In this document: positions 1-6,294 of the stretch, one piece after another
How the letters are laid out: each line of letters opens with the position of its first letter
Numbering within the stretch: the first letter of the stretch is position 1
Origin: Gammaproteobacteria bacterium
Lineage (GTDB): Bacteria > Pseudomonadota > Gammaproteobacteria > Chromatiales > Chromatiaceae
Direction of reading: 5' to 3'
Assembly: GCA_015767355.1 (NCBI GenBank)
Contig: JADWMH010000024.1
Coordinates: 1 to 15,364 of the forward strand
DNA: 15,364 bases
The notes under the pieces: generated by a model
Told to the model about the DNA's origin: nothing
What the model saw: the letters and a program-made list of their open reading frames with translations, nothing else
Database searches by the model: none
Translations under genes and position numbers: made by a program

Positions 1-114
1 GACAAGGAGCTGGTCGGAGGCTGTGATATTACGCTGGAACTGCACGACAGCGGCGAACTGCAAAAGATGGTGGAAGAGGCTGGTAAACAGTGGCCTCAGG
101 AAGAGGAGAGCTGA
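1..114 (+). CDS. grxD: Monothiol glutaredoxin GrxD, C-terminal end (partial)
   Basis: Only the last 37 residues are inside the window; the gene enters from the left edge in frame 1 and stops at TGA 112-114. The fragment begins DKELVGGCDI and continues with an LxxSGELQKM-like helix, which matches the end of Grx4/GrxD-type monothiol glutaredoxins (WVDGELVGGCDI...GELQ in E. coli). These proteins bind a [2Fe-2S] cluster with glutathione and hand it to apo-proteins in the cytoplasm. The GGCD stretch is the glutathione-binding turn of the family; the CGFS active site lies upstream, outside the window. The short acidic tail (EEES) is typical of the family. The identification rests on a short but characteristic segment. 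Confidence 0.85.
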   Translation, partial: DKELVGGCDITLELHDSGELQKMVEEAGKQWPQEEES

Positions 115-137
115 TGTAACTTCTCAAAAAACCGTGC

Positions 138-162
138 ATTGATTCAAATAGGCCGAATCAAT
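138..162. terminator. Possible bidirectional terminator between convergent grxD and cysG
   Basis: A perfect 8-bp inverted repeat, ATTGATTC (138-145) and GAATCAAT (155-162), surrounds a 9-nt loop. On the plus strand a run of five T follows at 169-173, just inside the cysG stop. On the minus strand a run of six T (complement of 126-131) follows about 6 nt after the stem. The position between two convergent stops fits a shared terminator, but the stem is AT-rich and weak. Confidence 0.4.
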
Positions 163-172
163 TAGTGATTTT

Positions 173-1597
173 TCAGTAGTTCTCTGAAGGGACGAAATTC
201 TGTTCGGTGGTGTGTGGCGGCTGGTACCACGAGAGCTTCTCATGCAACTCCACGACTTCGCCGATGATGATCAGGGTCGGCGGTTTGGGCTGCTCCTTCT
301 CCACAATATCCGCAATGGTCTTAAGTGTGCCGGTAAAGACACGCTGCATATGTGTGGTGCCCTGCTGGACCAGGGCTACCGGCATATCTGCAGAGACGCC
401 ATGCGCCTGCAGCTCACGCGTTATCACAGGCAATCCTTTGAGTCCCATATAGAAGACAATCGTTTGCTGCGGCTGGGCGAGCTGTTCCCAGTTGAGGTTC
501 ATGCTGCCGTCTTTCAGGTGTCCGGTAACGAAGGTTACCGACTGGGCATAGTCGCGATGCGTTAACGGAATGCCGGCATAGGAGGCGCATCCTGCTGCGG
601 CGGTAATTCCCGGAATGACCTGGAACGGAATCCCCTCCTCGGCAAGGGTATCGATCTCTTCACCGCCGCGGCCGAAGATAAAGGGGTCGCCGCCCTTGAG
701 GCGCACTACCCGCTTGCCCTCTTTTGCCAATCGCGCCAACAGCTTGTTGATCTCCTCCTGGGGCATGGCGTGATTGTTGCGTTCCTTGCCGACATAGATG
801 CGTTTGGCGTCCCGGCGGGTCATCTCGACGATCGACTTTGCAACCAGGCGGTCATAGACGACCACATCGGCCTTCTGCATGCAGCGCAGCGCACGAAAAG
901 TGAGCAGATCAGGATCACCGGGGCCTCCGCCAACCAGGTAGACCTCACCCATGCCGGCATCGGGTTTTGCTTCCCGCAGTGCTTTTTTCATGACCACTTC
1001 CGCCTCTTCCATATGACCTGAGAAGACGCGCTCGGCAACCCCGCCCTGCAGGATATTATCCCAAAAGCGCCGCCGATCATCGTGATCGGAAAATTTCTGT
1101 TTCACCTGCTCGCGAAAATTTGCAGCAAGCTCGGCAAGACGGCCATAGCCGGCTGGAATCAGCGACTCCAGCCGGGCGCGGATCAGACGGGCAAGCACAG
1201 GAGATGCGCCTCCGGTAGAGACTGCAGCAATCACGGGCGAGCGGTCGATGATCGATGGCATGATGAAGCTGCAGAGTTGCGGCTGATCGACGACATTCAC
1301 CGGGGTGCCGCATATGTTGGCGGCATCGACAACCATGCGGTTAACAGCAGCATCACTGGTTGCTGCGATCACCAGCTTGCAGCCTTTCAGGTCGACATCC
1401 TGCCAGTTGCGATTGATATGAGTAACCTTGTCGCCATCTACCAGCGCGGCAACGGCGTCACTCACCTCTGGAGAGATCACCGTTACCTTGCCGCCGGCGC
1501 GCAGCAGCAGGGAGATTTTGCGTGTGGCAACATCTCCGCCGCCGACGACAATGCAGGTTTCACCTTGAATATTCAGAAAAATGGGAAGAAATTCCAT
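173..1597 (-). CDS. cysG: Siroheme synthase CysG (multifunctional)
   Basis: 474 aa, close to the usual size of CysG (about 457-480). The N-terminal half is precorrin-2 dehydrogenase/ferrochelatase: Rossmann motif VGGGDVATRK at residues 18-27, FIMPSIIDRSP at 111-121 and the catalytic Asp at 104 (NVVD). The C-terminal half, from about 216, is uroporphyrinogen-III C-methyltransferase: VGGGPGDPDLLT (222-233), VYDR (248-251), RLKGGDPFIFGRGGEE (299-314) and GIPLTHRDYAQS (342-353). It turns uroporphyrinogen III into siroheme, the cofactor of assimilatory and dissimilatory sulfite reductases. The residue matching the phosphorylated Ser128 of the enteric enzyme appears to be Thr128. The start at 1597 gives the conserved MxxLPIF opening, but no strong ribosome binding site precedes it. 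It is divergent from the rhodanese gene, and the sulfur genes nearby fit a need for siroheme. Confidence 0.95.
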   Translation of the reverse strand: MEFLPIFLNIQGETCIVVGGGDVATRKISLLLRAGGKVTVISPEVSDAVAALVDGDKVTHINRNWQDVDLKGCKLVIAATSDAAVNRMVVDAANICGTPVNVVDQPQLCSFIMPSIIDRSPVIAAVSTGGASPVLARLIRARLESLIPAGYGRLAELAANFREQVKQKFSDHDDRRRFWDNILQGGVAERVFSGHMEEAEVVMKKALREAKPDAGMGEVYLVGGGPGDPDLLTFRALRCMQKADVVVYDRLVAKSIVEMTRRDAKRIYVGKERNNHAMPQEEINKLLARLAKEGKRVVRLKGGDPFIFGRGGEEIDTLAEEGIPFQVIPGITAAAGCASYAGIPLTHRDYAQSVTFVTGHLKDGSMNLNWEQLAQPQQTIVFYMGLKGLPVITRELQAHGVSADMPVALVQQGTTHMQRVFTGTLKTIADIVEKEQPKPPTLIIIGEVVELHEKLSWYQPPHTTEQNFVPSENY

Positions 1598-1631
1598 CAG
1601 ATTAGTCCGATTCGTAACATGGGGTGAAATT

Positions 1632-1657
1632 TAGCATGATCAGCTTCCATCATGCTA
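1632..1657. promoter_or_regulatory. 9-bp inverted repeat upstream of cysG (operator or 5'-UTR hairpin)
   Basis: TAGCATGAT (1632-1640) and ATCATGCTA (1649-1657) are perfect inverted arms separated by 8 nt. The element is 35 bp upstream of the cysG start and about 90 bp upstream of the rhodanese start. No T-run follows in either direction, so a terminator is unlikely. A dimeric regulator site or a leader hairpin of the cysG transcript are the best guesses; the regulator is unknown. Confidence 0.45.
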
Positions 1658-1675
1658 CGCAAGAGTGTCCCCAGC

Positions 1676-1704
1676 TTGTATATTAGAGTATTATAATATA
1701 TACT
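1676..1704 (+). promoter_or_regulatory. Sigma-70-like promoter for the rhodanese gene
   Basis: TTGTAT (1676-1681) and TATACT (1699-1704) are separated by 17 bp and sit 42 bp upstream of the rhodanese ATG. The surrounding 1676-1726 stretch is strongly AT-rich, and a second TATAAT lies at 1692-1697. The region lies between divergent genes, so a cysG promoter may overlap it on the other strand, but I could not pick out a convincing one. Confidence 0.5.
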
Positions 1705-1745
1705 GATAAAATTATTTTATTAATTTTGCCTGGGAATTGATCCAC

Positions 1746-2072
1746 ATGATGGTCAGTGAAATTGATGCTGCAGAGCTTAAGCGCCGCATGGATGCCGACG
1801 AAAAATTTGTACTTTATGATATTCGCAGTGATGGTGAGGTCGCGCAGGGAACTCTGCCTGATTCAGAACATCTTGCGATGCATCTGATCCCTTTGAAAAT
1901 GCAGGATTTCCCAAAGGACAGGGATGTGATTCTCTATTGCAGAAGCGGCGCACGTTCCTATCACGCCTGCGGCTATCTGCAACAGCAGGGAATCGACAAT
2001 GCTGTTAACCTGCGCGGAGGCATCATCAGCTGGGCGCAGCACGGTTTTGAAATTGTTTCCAACGCAGCCTGA
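1746..2072 (+). CDS. Single-domain rhodanese (sulfurtransferase)
   Basis: 108 aa from ATG 1746, chosen because GGGAA at 1732-1736 sits 9 nt upstream; a TTG at 1737 would overlap that site, and ATG 1749 is also possible. The protein is one rhodanese domain: VLYDIRSDGE (residues 22-31) is the family's LIDVR-like motif and CRSGARS (65-71) is the active-site loop with Cys65, six residues long as in thiosulfate or persulfide sulfurtransferases. LRGGIISW near the end is also typical. It is probably cytoplasmic, as no signal peptide is seen. In sulfur oxidisers a small rhodanese commonly sits with tusA and dsrE2; here rsmJ lies between them. It may load sulfane sulfur onto TusA. Role assignment within the relay is inference. 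Confidence 0.9.
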   Translation: MMVSEIDAAELKRRMDADEKFVLYDIRSDGEVAQGTLPDSEHLAMHLIPLKMQDFPKDRDVILYCRSGARSYHACGYLQQQGIDNAVNLRGGIISWAQHGFEIVSNAA

Positions 2073-2164
2073 TTCCCGGGAAGGATTATATCAAATACCC
2101 CATGATCTCTGGTAATCCATGAGTGACCTATATCTTTACAAACGAATCAAACTCCAATAATGAC

Positions 2165-2224
2165 TCTCGCAAAGGCGCAGAGCTCGCCAAGAAAAACCTT
2201 TGCGGTCTTTGCGTCTTTGCGAGA
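2165..2224. repeat. Intergenic inverted repeat built on GCAAAG/CTTTGCG
   Basis: The 27-nt arms 2165-2191 (beginning TCTCGCAAAGGCGCAGAG) and 2198-2224 (ending CTTTGCGTCTTTGCGAGA) are inverted copies with about five mismatches around a 6-nt centre. The right arm contains tandem CTTTGCG units. Elements of this look occur between genes in many bacterial genomes. A run of seven T at 2232-2238 follows, so the hairpin might also end the rhodanese transcript. The rest of 2073-2305 shows no gene. Confidence 0.7.
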
Positions 2225-2305
2225 AACAAGGTTTTTTTCATGTTTGTCCAGTCTGAAACTTGACCCCGCTAGTCATTCAGCAACAAAATTGCGGCATCTT
2301 CCCTC

Positions 2306-3079
2306 ATGAAAATCGCTGTCGCAGTATCACCACAATTATCTCCCAGGCAACTCATCCAACTGGCAGAGAGAGTTTCGCTGCCGCTGTATGATAACGCCGG
2401 TGATTATGCCTATCTGCTCTACCAGACAGCGCGCCACCTGGAACTGCGTTCACTGATTGAACCACAGATCAACCCCCTCTATGTCGATTTTACCGGTGGA
2501 AAAAACCGCCATCGCCGTCTCTATGGCGGAGGCAGGGGGCAGCATCTTGCCAGGGCAATTGGCCTGAAAAAACATCCGCATCCCGTGGTTGTCGATGCCA
2601 CGGCCGGACTTGGCCGTGATGCTTTTGTGCTGGCGACGCTTGGATGCAGGGTAACCATGCTCGAGCGCTCAGCTGTCATTGCGGCATTACTGCGGGATGG
2701 CTTGCAGCACGCTCAGGATGCAGTTGATGATACAGCCAGCAAAATTGCACAGCGGATGCAGCTTGTGCATGCTGATGCGATCAGCTGGCTGGAATCAAAC
2801 AGCAGAATGGCGGATGTCATCTACCTGGATCCCATGTTCCCCGGACGCAAAAAATCAGCACAGGTAAAAAAGGAGATGCGTATTTTTCAGGATATTGTGG
2901 GCCGGGACCAGGATGTCGGCGAGCTTTTCGGTGCGGCTCTCGATGCAGCCGGGCGGCGCGTGGTTGTCAAGAGACCCGTCAGATCAGGATATGTCGAAGA
3001 GAGAAGGCCTGACTTTTCAATTACTGGTAAAACAACACGTTATGATGTCTACCTGATCCATGATGTCATTACTGAATGA
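2306..3079 (+). CDS. rsmJ: 16S rRNA (guanine-1516-N2)-methyltransferase RsmJ
   Basis: 257 aa, against about 250 in E. coli RsmJ (YhiQ). The signature GGKNRHRRLYGGGRGQ is at residues 64-79, the SAM-binding motif VVDATAGLGRDAF at 95-107, the acidic end of strand 2 at Glu120, and the catalytic-site-like YLDPMFP at 173-179, followed by KKEMRIFQ (188-195) and VVVKRP (219-224). The enzyme methylates G1516 of 16S rRNA in the small subunit. No clear ribosome binding site precedes ATG 2306, but the start gives a normal family length. Its position between the rhodanese and tusA genes, all on the plus strand, looks incidental to its function. It is a useful taxonomic marker for Gammaproteobacteria. Confidence 0.95.
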   Translation: MKIAVAVSPQLSPRQLIQLAERVSLPLYDNAGDYAYLLYQTARHLELRSLIEPQINPLYVDFTGGKNRHRRLYGGGRGQHLARAIGLKKHPHPVVVDATAGLGRDAFVLATLGCRVTMLERSAVIAALLRDGLQHAQDAVDDTASKIAQRMQLVHADAISWLESNSRMADVIYLDPMFPGRKKSAQVKKEMRIFQDIVGRDQDVGELFGAALDAAGRRVVVKRPVRSGYVEERRPDFSITGKTTRYDVYLIHDVITE

Positions 3080-3088
3080 AAGATTTAC

Positions 3089-3128
3089 TTGTGCTTTCAT
3101 CTGTTTTAGAATATAAGTGCGTACTTAT
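3089..3128 (+). promoter_or_regulatory. tusA promoter with a palindrome over the -10 region
   Basis: TTGTGC (3089-3094) and TATAAG (3112-3117) are 17 bp apart. An inverted repeat, ATAAGT (3113-3118) and ACTTAT (3123-3128) around GCGT, overlaps the -10 element and the likely start of transcription. That arrangement suits a repressor or activator site controlling tusA-dsrE2, but the protein is not known. Confidence 0.45.
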
Positions 3129-3160
3129 TCAATAACAACGAATCTTTTTTGGAGATCCAA

Positions 3161-3391
3161 ATGTCTGATTTTGATGATGAACTCGATGCAAGTGGTCTGA
3201 ACTGTCCACTGCCTATCCTGCGCGCAAAAAAAGCGCTCAATGGTATGGATGCCGGCAGAGTGCTGCATATCATTGCGACTGATCCTGGTTCAGTGAAGGA
3301 TTTCGAAGCCTTCGCCAAACAAACAGGAAACGAACTGCTGGAATCTACGGAAGAAGGCGGCAAATTTCACTTTTACATGAAAAAAGTCTGA
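3161..3391 (+). CDS. tusA: Sulfur carrier protein TusA
   Basis: 76 aa from ATG 3161, preceded by GGAG (3151-3154) at a 6-nt spacing; an upstream TTG at 3149 would include the ribosome binding site and is rejected. The hallmark CPLP (residues 15-18) follows LDASGLN and gives the persulfide-carrying Cys15; AKKAL and the DPGSVKDF stretch (41-48) are also typical of TusA/SirA. TusA accepts sulfane sulfur on its cysteine and passes it on, for tRNA 2-thiouridine synthesis in enterics and for Dsr- or sHdr-type oxidation in sulfur oxidisers. dsrE2 follows after 42 nt on the same strand, so the two probably share a transcript. Location next to dsrE2 and near a rhodanese favours the oxidative sulfur role. 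Confidence 0.95.
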   Translation: MSDFDDELDASGLNCPLPILRAKKALNGMDAGRVLHIIATDPGSVKDFEAFAKQTGNELLESTEEGGKFHFYMKKV

Positions 3392-3433
3392 TCCAGAGAT
3401 TATTTTCAATGAGAACTAGAGAGGATATGATCG

Positions 3434-3943
3434 ATGGATGAGAAGAAGTTAGCCATCATTGCAACCAAGGGTACCCTTGACTGGGCGTATCCTCCATACA
3501 TTCTGGCATCGACTGCCGCCGCACTTGGCTATGAGGTTGAGATCTTTTTTACCTTTTATGGTCTTCAGTTGGTGCGCAAGGACCTGAGTGGTTTAAAAGT
3601 CAGTCCGCTCGGCAATCCCGGCATGCCGATGAAGATGCCTTTTGGCCCAGACTGGTTCAAGAACATCAGCTGGAATATTCCCAATATTATCCAGGCTGGT
3701 ATCCCCGGTTATGAGAGCGTTGCAACTGCTCTGATGAAAAAGACCATCGAAAATAATGGTGTTGCATCGATTCCGGATTTGCGTGACCTTTGTCTGGAAG
3801 CTGAGGTGAAATTCATTGCCTGCCAGATGACAGTTGATCTGTTTGGATTTGAACACAGTGATTTCATCGATGATATCGAATATGCTGGCGCAGCATCTTT
3901 CTTCGATTTTGCCGGTGAGACTGACATCTGTCTCTATATCTGA
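3434..3943 (+). CDS. dsrE2: DsrE2-like sulfurtransferase (DsrE/DsrF-like family)
   Basis: 169 aa from ATG 3434, with GAGG at 3421-3424 nine nt upstream. The fold signature KLAIIATKGTLDWAYPPYI near the N-terminus and DLRDLCLEAEVKFIACQMT (residues 115-133) are typical of DsrE2. Cys120 and Cys130 lie in the conserved region; one equivalent cysteine is the sulfur-binding residue in studied homologues. Proteins of this family are encoded with TusA and rhodanese in many sulfur oxidisers and can exchange sulfane sulfur with TusA. Family knowledge suggests membrane association in some members; I see a hydrophobic patch at about 21-48 but no clear membrane helix. It is the last gene before a strong terminator, consistent with a tusA-dsrE2 operon. 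Confidence 0.9.
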   Translation: MDEKKLAIIATKGTLDWAYPPYILASTAAALGYEVEIFFTFYGLQLVRKDLSGLKVSPLGNPGMPMKMPFGPDWFKNISWNIPNIIQAGIPGYESVATALMKKTIENNGVASIPDLRDLCLEAEVKFIACQMTVDLFGFEHSDFIDDIEYAGAASFFDFAGETDICLYI

Positions 3944-3962
3944 TTTTTCAGCAGACCATCTC

Positions 3963-3990
3963 AAAAGCCGCCCCTCAAGGGCGGCTTTTT
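3963..3990 (+). terminator. Rho-independent terminator after dsrE2
   Basis: AAAGCCGCCC (3964-3973) pairs perfectly with GGGCGGCTTT (3979-3988) around the loop CTCAA, and T residues continue to 3990. It starts about 20 nt after the dsrE2 stop and is the clearest terminator of the window. Confidence 0.95.
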
Positions 3991-4018
3991 CGTTCTCAAT
4001 TACCCCGTCTGCTTGATG

Positions 4019-4090
4019 TTGCATAGGATGTGTCGAGGCACGAGGCGCATCAATATCTGCGCTATATCAATGCGCGGAGGTTTTGCCCCC
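4019..4090. other. Intergenic stretch with weak hairpins
   Basis: Between the terminator at 3990 and the repeat at 4107 no gene is credible. The stretch has a REP-like look: GATGTG near 4029 and CGCATC near 4046 can pair with one G-U, followed by GCGC-rich half-sites around 4060-4076. It resembles short palindromic intergenic elements, but I cannot assign it to a family. Confidence 0.3.
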
Positions 4091-4106
4091 TACGCGCTTA
4101 ACTGCC

Positions 4107-4170
4107 GTCATTGCGAGGAGCCTCAGCGACGCGGCAATCTTCCTGAGATTGCTTCGTCCCTCGCAATGAC
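4107..4170. repeat. Complete GTCATTGCGAG palindromic intergenic repeat (copy 1)
   Basis: The 64-bp unit opens with GTCATTGCGAGG (4107-4118) and closes with CCTCGCAATGAC-type sequence (CTCGCAATGAC at 4160-4170). Nested inside are GCAATCT (4134-4140) and AGATTGC (4146-4152) around a 5-nt loop. This is a widespread bacterial intergenic repeat type. Its left half recurs at 15275-15307 with a single difference over 33 bp, which proves it is repeated in this genome. Confidence 0.85.
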
Positions 4171-4182
4171 AGATAACCAAAC

Positions 4183-4254
4183 TGCACCATTGTCCGGTGC
4201 AAAATGGGCGAAGCTTCCGCTCCTGCATACGCCCCTGACCTACGTCCATGTAGG
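4183..4254. repeat. Two small hairpins downstream of the cytochrome gene
   Basis: TGCACC (4183-4188) and GGTGCA (4196-4201) form a 6-bp stem with a 7-nt loop; CCTAC (4239-4243) and GTAGG (4250-4254) form a 5-bp stem. Both lie just beyond the stop of the minus-strand cytochrome b gene. Neither is followed by a proper T-run on the minus strand, so they are at best weak terminators. Confidence 0.35.
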
Positions 4255-4270
4255 CCGGGCTTATTGCACC

Positions 4271-4957
4271 CTAGGGTCGATTGTTATCCTGCATCTTGTT
4301 CTTCAGGCTTCTCCTCAGTTCATCCAGTGAAACACTCTGTACCTCGCCTGATTGCTGTGTGGCCACTGGTTTTTTGAGAATAAAGATTCGATGGCCATTG
4401 ATCATCGCCGAGATGTCCGAGCCGCTTCCTCCCAGATCATGCAGAAATACAGCGAGGAGATGAACCACGCTAAAGCCGGTGATGACATAGGCGCCGATGA
4501 TGTGAACATCATGCAGATTGACCATGCCAATGTAGGGGTGGCTTTGCTGCAATGTTCCGCTGAGAATCTGTATCAGAAAAAATAGAAACAGCAGCAGATA
4601 GAGCGGCCCCCACAGCGGATTATGCGCATACCAGTTGGGCAGTGGACTGCGGCCGAGTGAGAAGTAGTACTTCAGAACCGCCACTGCGCTGCGCAGACGG
4701 TTCATGTCAGGCTCGCAATCGCTGATATGATCTGTACCCGTACCAAAAAAGAGCAGGTAGATGCGCAACAAAAAGGCGGGGATGAGAAATGCGGCAGCGA
4801 GGAAGTGATCATCCTGCAGGGTGGATGCCGGCAGAAGATCGCCCGCCATCCTCCAGCCTGTCGCTATCAGCATCACAACTGCAGCTGCCATCACCCAGTG
4901 GGTGATGCGCAAAGCACGACTCCAGACGGAAATACGTTGAATTTCATTGTTGTTCAT
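4271..4957 (-). CDS. Cytochrome b561 / Ni,Fe-hydrogenase-type b cytochrome
   Basis: 228 aa from ATG 4957; an in-frame TTG at 4963 would add MA and lies at a better distance from GAGAG, so the exact start is open. The pattern is that of the small di-haem b cytochrome family: RITHWVMAAAVVMLIATGW forms the first membrane helix with a histidine ligand (about residue 20), a second hydrophobic helix follows near 52-71, a third (PLYLLLFLFFLIQILSGTL) near 122-140, and a fourth (HIIGAYVITGFSVVHLLAV) near 152-170 with two further histidines. The C-terminal 40 residues are soluble and rich in Q, S, K and R. Such proteins move electrons between the quinone pool and a soluble or periplasmic partner. The partner is not in this window. 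It is divergent from fnr, which suggests oxygen-dependent control, though I see no good Fnr site. Confidence 0.8.
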   Translation of the reverse strand: MNNNEIQRISVWSRALRITHWVMAAAVVMLIATGWRMAGDLLPASTLQDDHFLAAAFLIPAFLLRIYLLFFGTGTDHISDCEPDMNRLRSAVAVLKYYFSLGRSPLPNWYAHNPLWGPLYLLLFLFFLIQILSGTLQQSHPYIGMVNLHDVHIIGAYVITGFSVVHLLAVFLHDLGGSGSDISAMINGHRIFILKKPVATQQSGEVQSVSLDELRRSLKNKMQDNNRP

Positions 4958-5124
4958 CGCCAATTGTCTCTCGGAAAGGGACCTTTATTGTCAATAATAT
5001 CGCAATCCGGCGGGAGGAATTACAGCGAATTGCCGGTGGATTCTGCTGTTGCGCTAATGTTGATTGTGTTTTCATCACATTTAGGCAAAAATAGCAGTGG
5101 GAAACATTAACCTGGACAAAAAAT
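4958..5124. promoter_or_regulatory. Divergent control region between cytochrome b and fnr
   Basis: 167 bp without a gene. A 13-bp palindrome TTATTG-T-CAATAA sits at 4985-4997, about 28 bp upstream of the cytochrome start. TTGATT and a CATCAC half-site occur near 5059-5080 upstream of fnr, but they do not form a proper Fnr (TTGAT-N4-ATCAA) or CRP site. No confident -35/-10 pair could be chosen. Confidence 0.3.
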
Positions 5125-5895
5125 ATGAGAAAAGAGTCCGGCATCATTTCATTATTAAAAGAACGTTCCAATTGCAAAACATGCAATCTTTCAAGTCTGT
5201 GCCTTCCGGTCGGGATTTCCGAAGCCGATGTGGATAAACTGGATTCCATCGTTCATCGAAGTACGCCCTACCACCGCGGCGATCTGCTGTATAAGCAGGG
5301 CGATCGTTTCAGAGGCCTCTATGTTGTCAAATCCGGTTCTGTAAAGAGCTATTATGAGGATCGCGAGGGTTTGGAGCATGTTGTTGGTTTTTTTCTGCCC
5401 GGTGAAATCATCGGACTGGAAGCGATTCATTCCGGGTGTTACAACTGCACGGCGAGCGTGCTTGAAACAACAGCTGCCTGCGAAGTGCCTTTTGAACAGC
5501 TGGAACAACTGACTGAAGATATCCCGGGGTTGCAGCATCAGTTGCTGCGTCTTCTGAGCAAGGAGGTTCACAATGACTGCGGTATGGTTGCGCTGCTGGG
5601 AAACAACTCCGCCGAGCAGCGTGTCGCCGCCTTCCTGGTGTCACTCTCTTCCCGACATCATAGCAGGGGGCTCTCTTCCAAAGAGTTTAACCTGAGCATG
5701 TCACGGGCTGAAATTGCAGGCTACCTGGGATTGGCGGTGGAGACCGTGAGCCGCACATTCTCCAGATTCCAGGAGAAAAAATTACTCATGGTAGAACGAA
5801 AAAATATCAAGTTGCTGGATATCAATGCGCTCTCTGATATCGGTGGACAGTGTTCCACAGAGACGCACCATCATTCCGGCAGACGCCACGCATAG
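5125..5895 (+). CDS. fnr: Fnr-type oxygen-sensing transcription regulator
   Basis: 256 aa, against 250 for E. coli Fnr. The N-terminal cluster CxxCxxxxxC supplies Cys17, Cys20 and Cys26, and Cys119 in AACEVPFEQL matches the fourth ligand of the [4Fe-4S] cluster. A cyclic-nucleotide-binding-like beta roll covers about 45-130, a dimer helix 130-160, and the winged helix has AEIAGYLGLAVETVSRTFSRFQ (from 195), keeping the Glu206-x-x-Ser209-Arg210 recognition residues. In the absence of oxygen such proteins bind TTGAT-N4-ATCAA sites and switch genes for anaerobic respiration. The His-rich tail (THHHSGRRHA) is unlike E. coli. No good ribosome binding site precedes ATG 5125, but the start places the cysteine motif normally. 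Divergent from a b-type cytochrome and convergent with dsrC at 6 bp. Confidence 0.93.
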   Translation: MRKESGIISLLKERSNCKTCNLSSLCLPVGISEADVDKLDSIVHRSTPYHRGDLLYKQGDRFRGLYVVKSGSVKSYYEDREGLEHVVGFFLPGEIIGLEAIHSGCYNCTASVLETTAACEVPFEQLEQLTEDIPGLQHQLLRLLSKEVHNDCGMVALLGNNSAEQRVAAFLVSLSSRHHSRGLSSKEFNLSMSRAEIAGYLGLAVETVSRTFSRFQEKKLLMVERKNIKLLDINALSDIGGQCSTETHHHSGRRHA

Positions 5896-5901
5896 AACGA
5901 C

Positions 5902-6201
5902 TTAAACGCAGCCGGTCGGTTTTGGAAGGCCGCCATATTTTGAAATCGGCTTCATGGGACCTGTTTCCCACTGCATGTAGAGCTCCTTCTTGTCGACACC
6001 GACATATTTGACGAACTTGCGAATTGGCGGCACAACATTTTCTGATTCGTAATATTCACGCGCTTTGAAAATCTGATCCCACATTGCATCGGTGATTTCA
6101 AAGTCGTCGGCCTCGGCCATCGCCTTGCCGATTTCAAGTGTCCAGTCATCTATGCTCCGCAAATATCCATCACCATCGCGTTCGGGAATTTCAATACTCA
6201 T
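5902..6201 (-). CDS. tusE: DsrC/TusE-family protein with a single C-terminal cysteine
   Basis: 99 aa. The C-terminal arm ends GGLPKPTGCV, the hallmark of DsrC/TusE, with the conserved penultimate Cys98 (CysA). The second cysteine of true DsrC, 11 residues earlier, is replaced by Ser87. That pattern is what is described for TusE-type members that take sulfur from TusBCD or TusA-like donors, rather than DsrC that cycles a trisulfide with DsrAB. Helical-core motifs such as LRSIDDWT (14-21) and VVPPIRKFVKYV are also present. AAGG lies about 8 nt before the ATG. It is divergent from the HD-CBS-HEPN gene and convergent with fnr, with no terminator between. The symbol is given for the single-Cys type; a specialised DsrC paralogue remains possible. 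Confidence 0.88.
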   Translation of the reverse strand: MSIEIPERDGDGYLRSIDDWTLEIGKAMAEADDFEITDAMWDQIFKAREYYESENVVPPIRKFVKYVGVDKKELYMQWETGPMKPISKYGGLPKPTGCV

Positions 6202-6294
6202 CTTCTTACCTTGTTAAGTGTGTGTTAAATAGCTTGATATAATAACCCAGTAAAACGCTAAAGAATAGCTTTTTTTCAAATGAGGTAAGATATT
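6202..6294. promoter_or_regulatory. Divergent region between dsrC/tusE and the HD-CBS-HEPN gene
   Basis: AT-rich. A consensus TATAAT at 6238-6243 on the plus strand could be the -10 of the HD-CBS-HEPN gene, but the matching -35 (TTAAGT near 6214) is poor. The same stretch offers TTATAT-like sequence on the minus strand for dsrC. A run of seven T occurs at 6270-6276 behind a 4-bp stem, too weak to call a terminator. Confidence 0.3.

Noticed and set aside
1082..1627. 181-codon plus-strand frame over the start of cysG
   Set aside because: Antisense shadow of conserved cysG sequence, no ribosome site or family match.
4067..4249. Minus-strand 60-codon frame reading CHCEGRSNLRKIAASLRLLAMTA
   Set aside because: This is a translation of the GTCATTGCGAG repeat, a well-known source of false small genes; no ribosome site and no homology outside the repeat.
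5050..5085. Possible Fnr or CRP site upstream of fnr (TTGATT and CATCACA halves)
   Set aside because: Spacing is wrong for TTGAT-N4-ATCAA and one base short for TGTGA-N6-TCACA; I could not support either.
6255..6277. GCTA-aagaa-TAGC followed by seven T as a terminator
   Set aside because: A 4-bp AT-rich stem is too weak, and no plus-strand gene ends nearby to need it.
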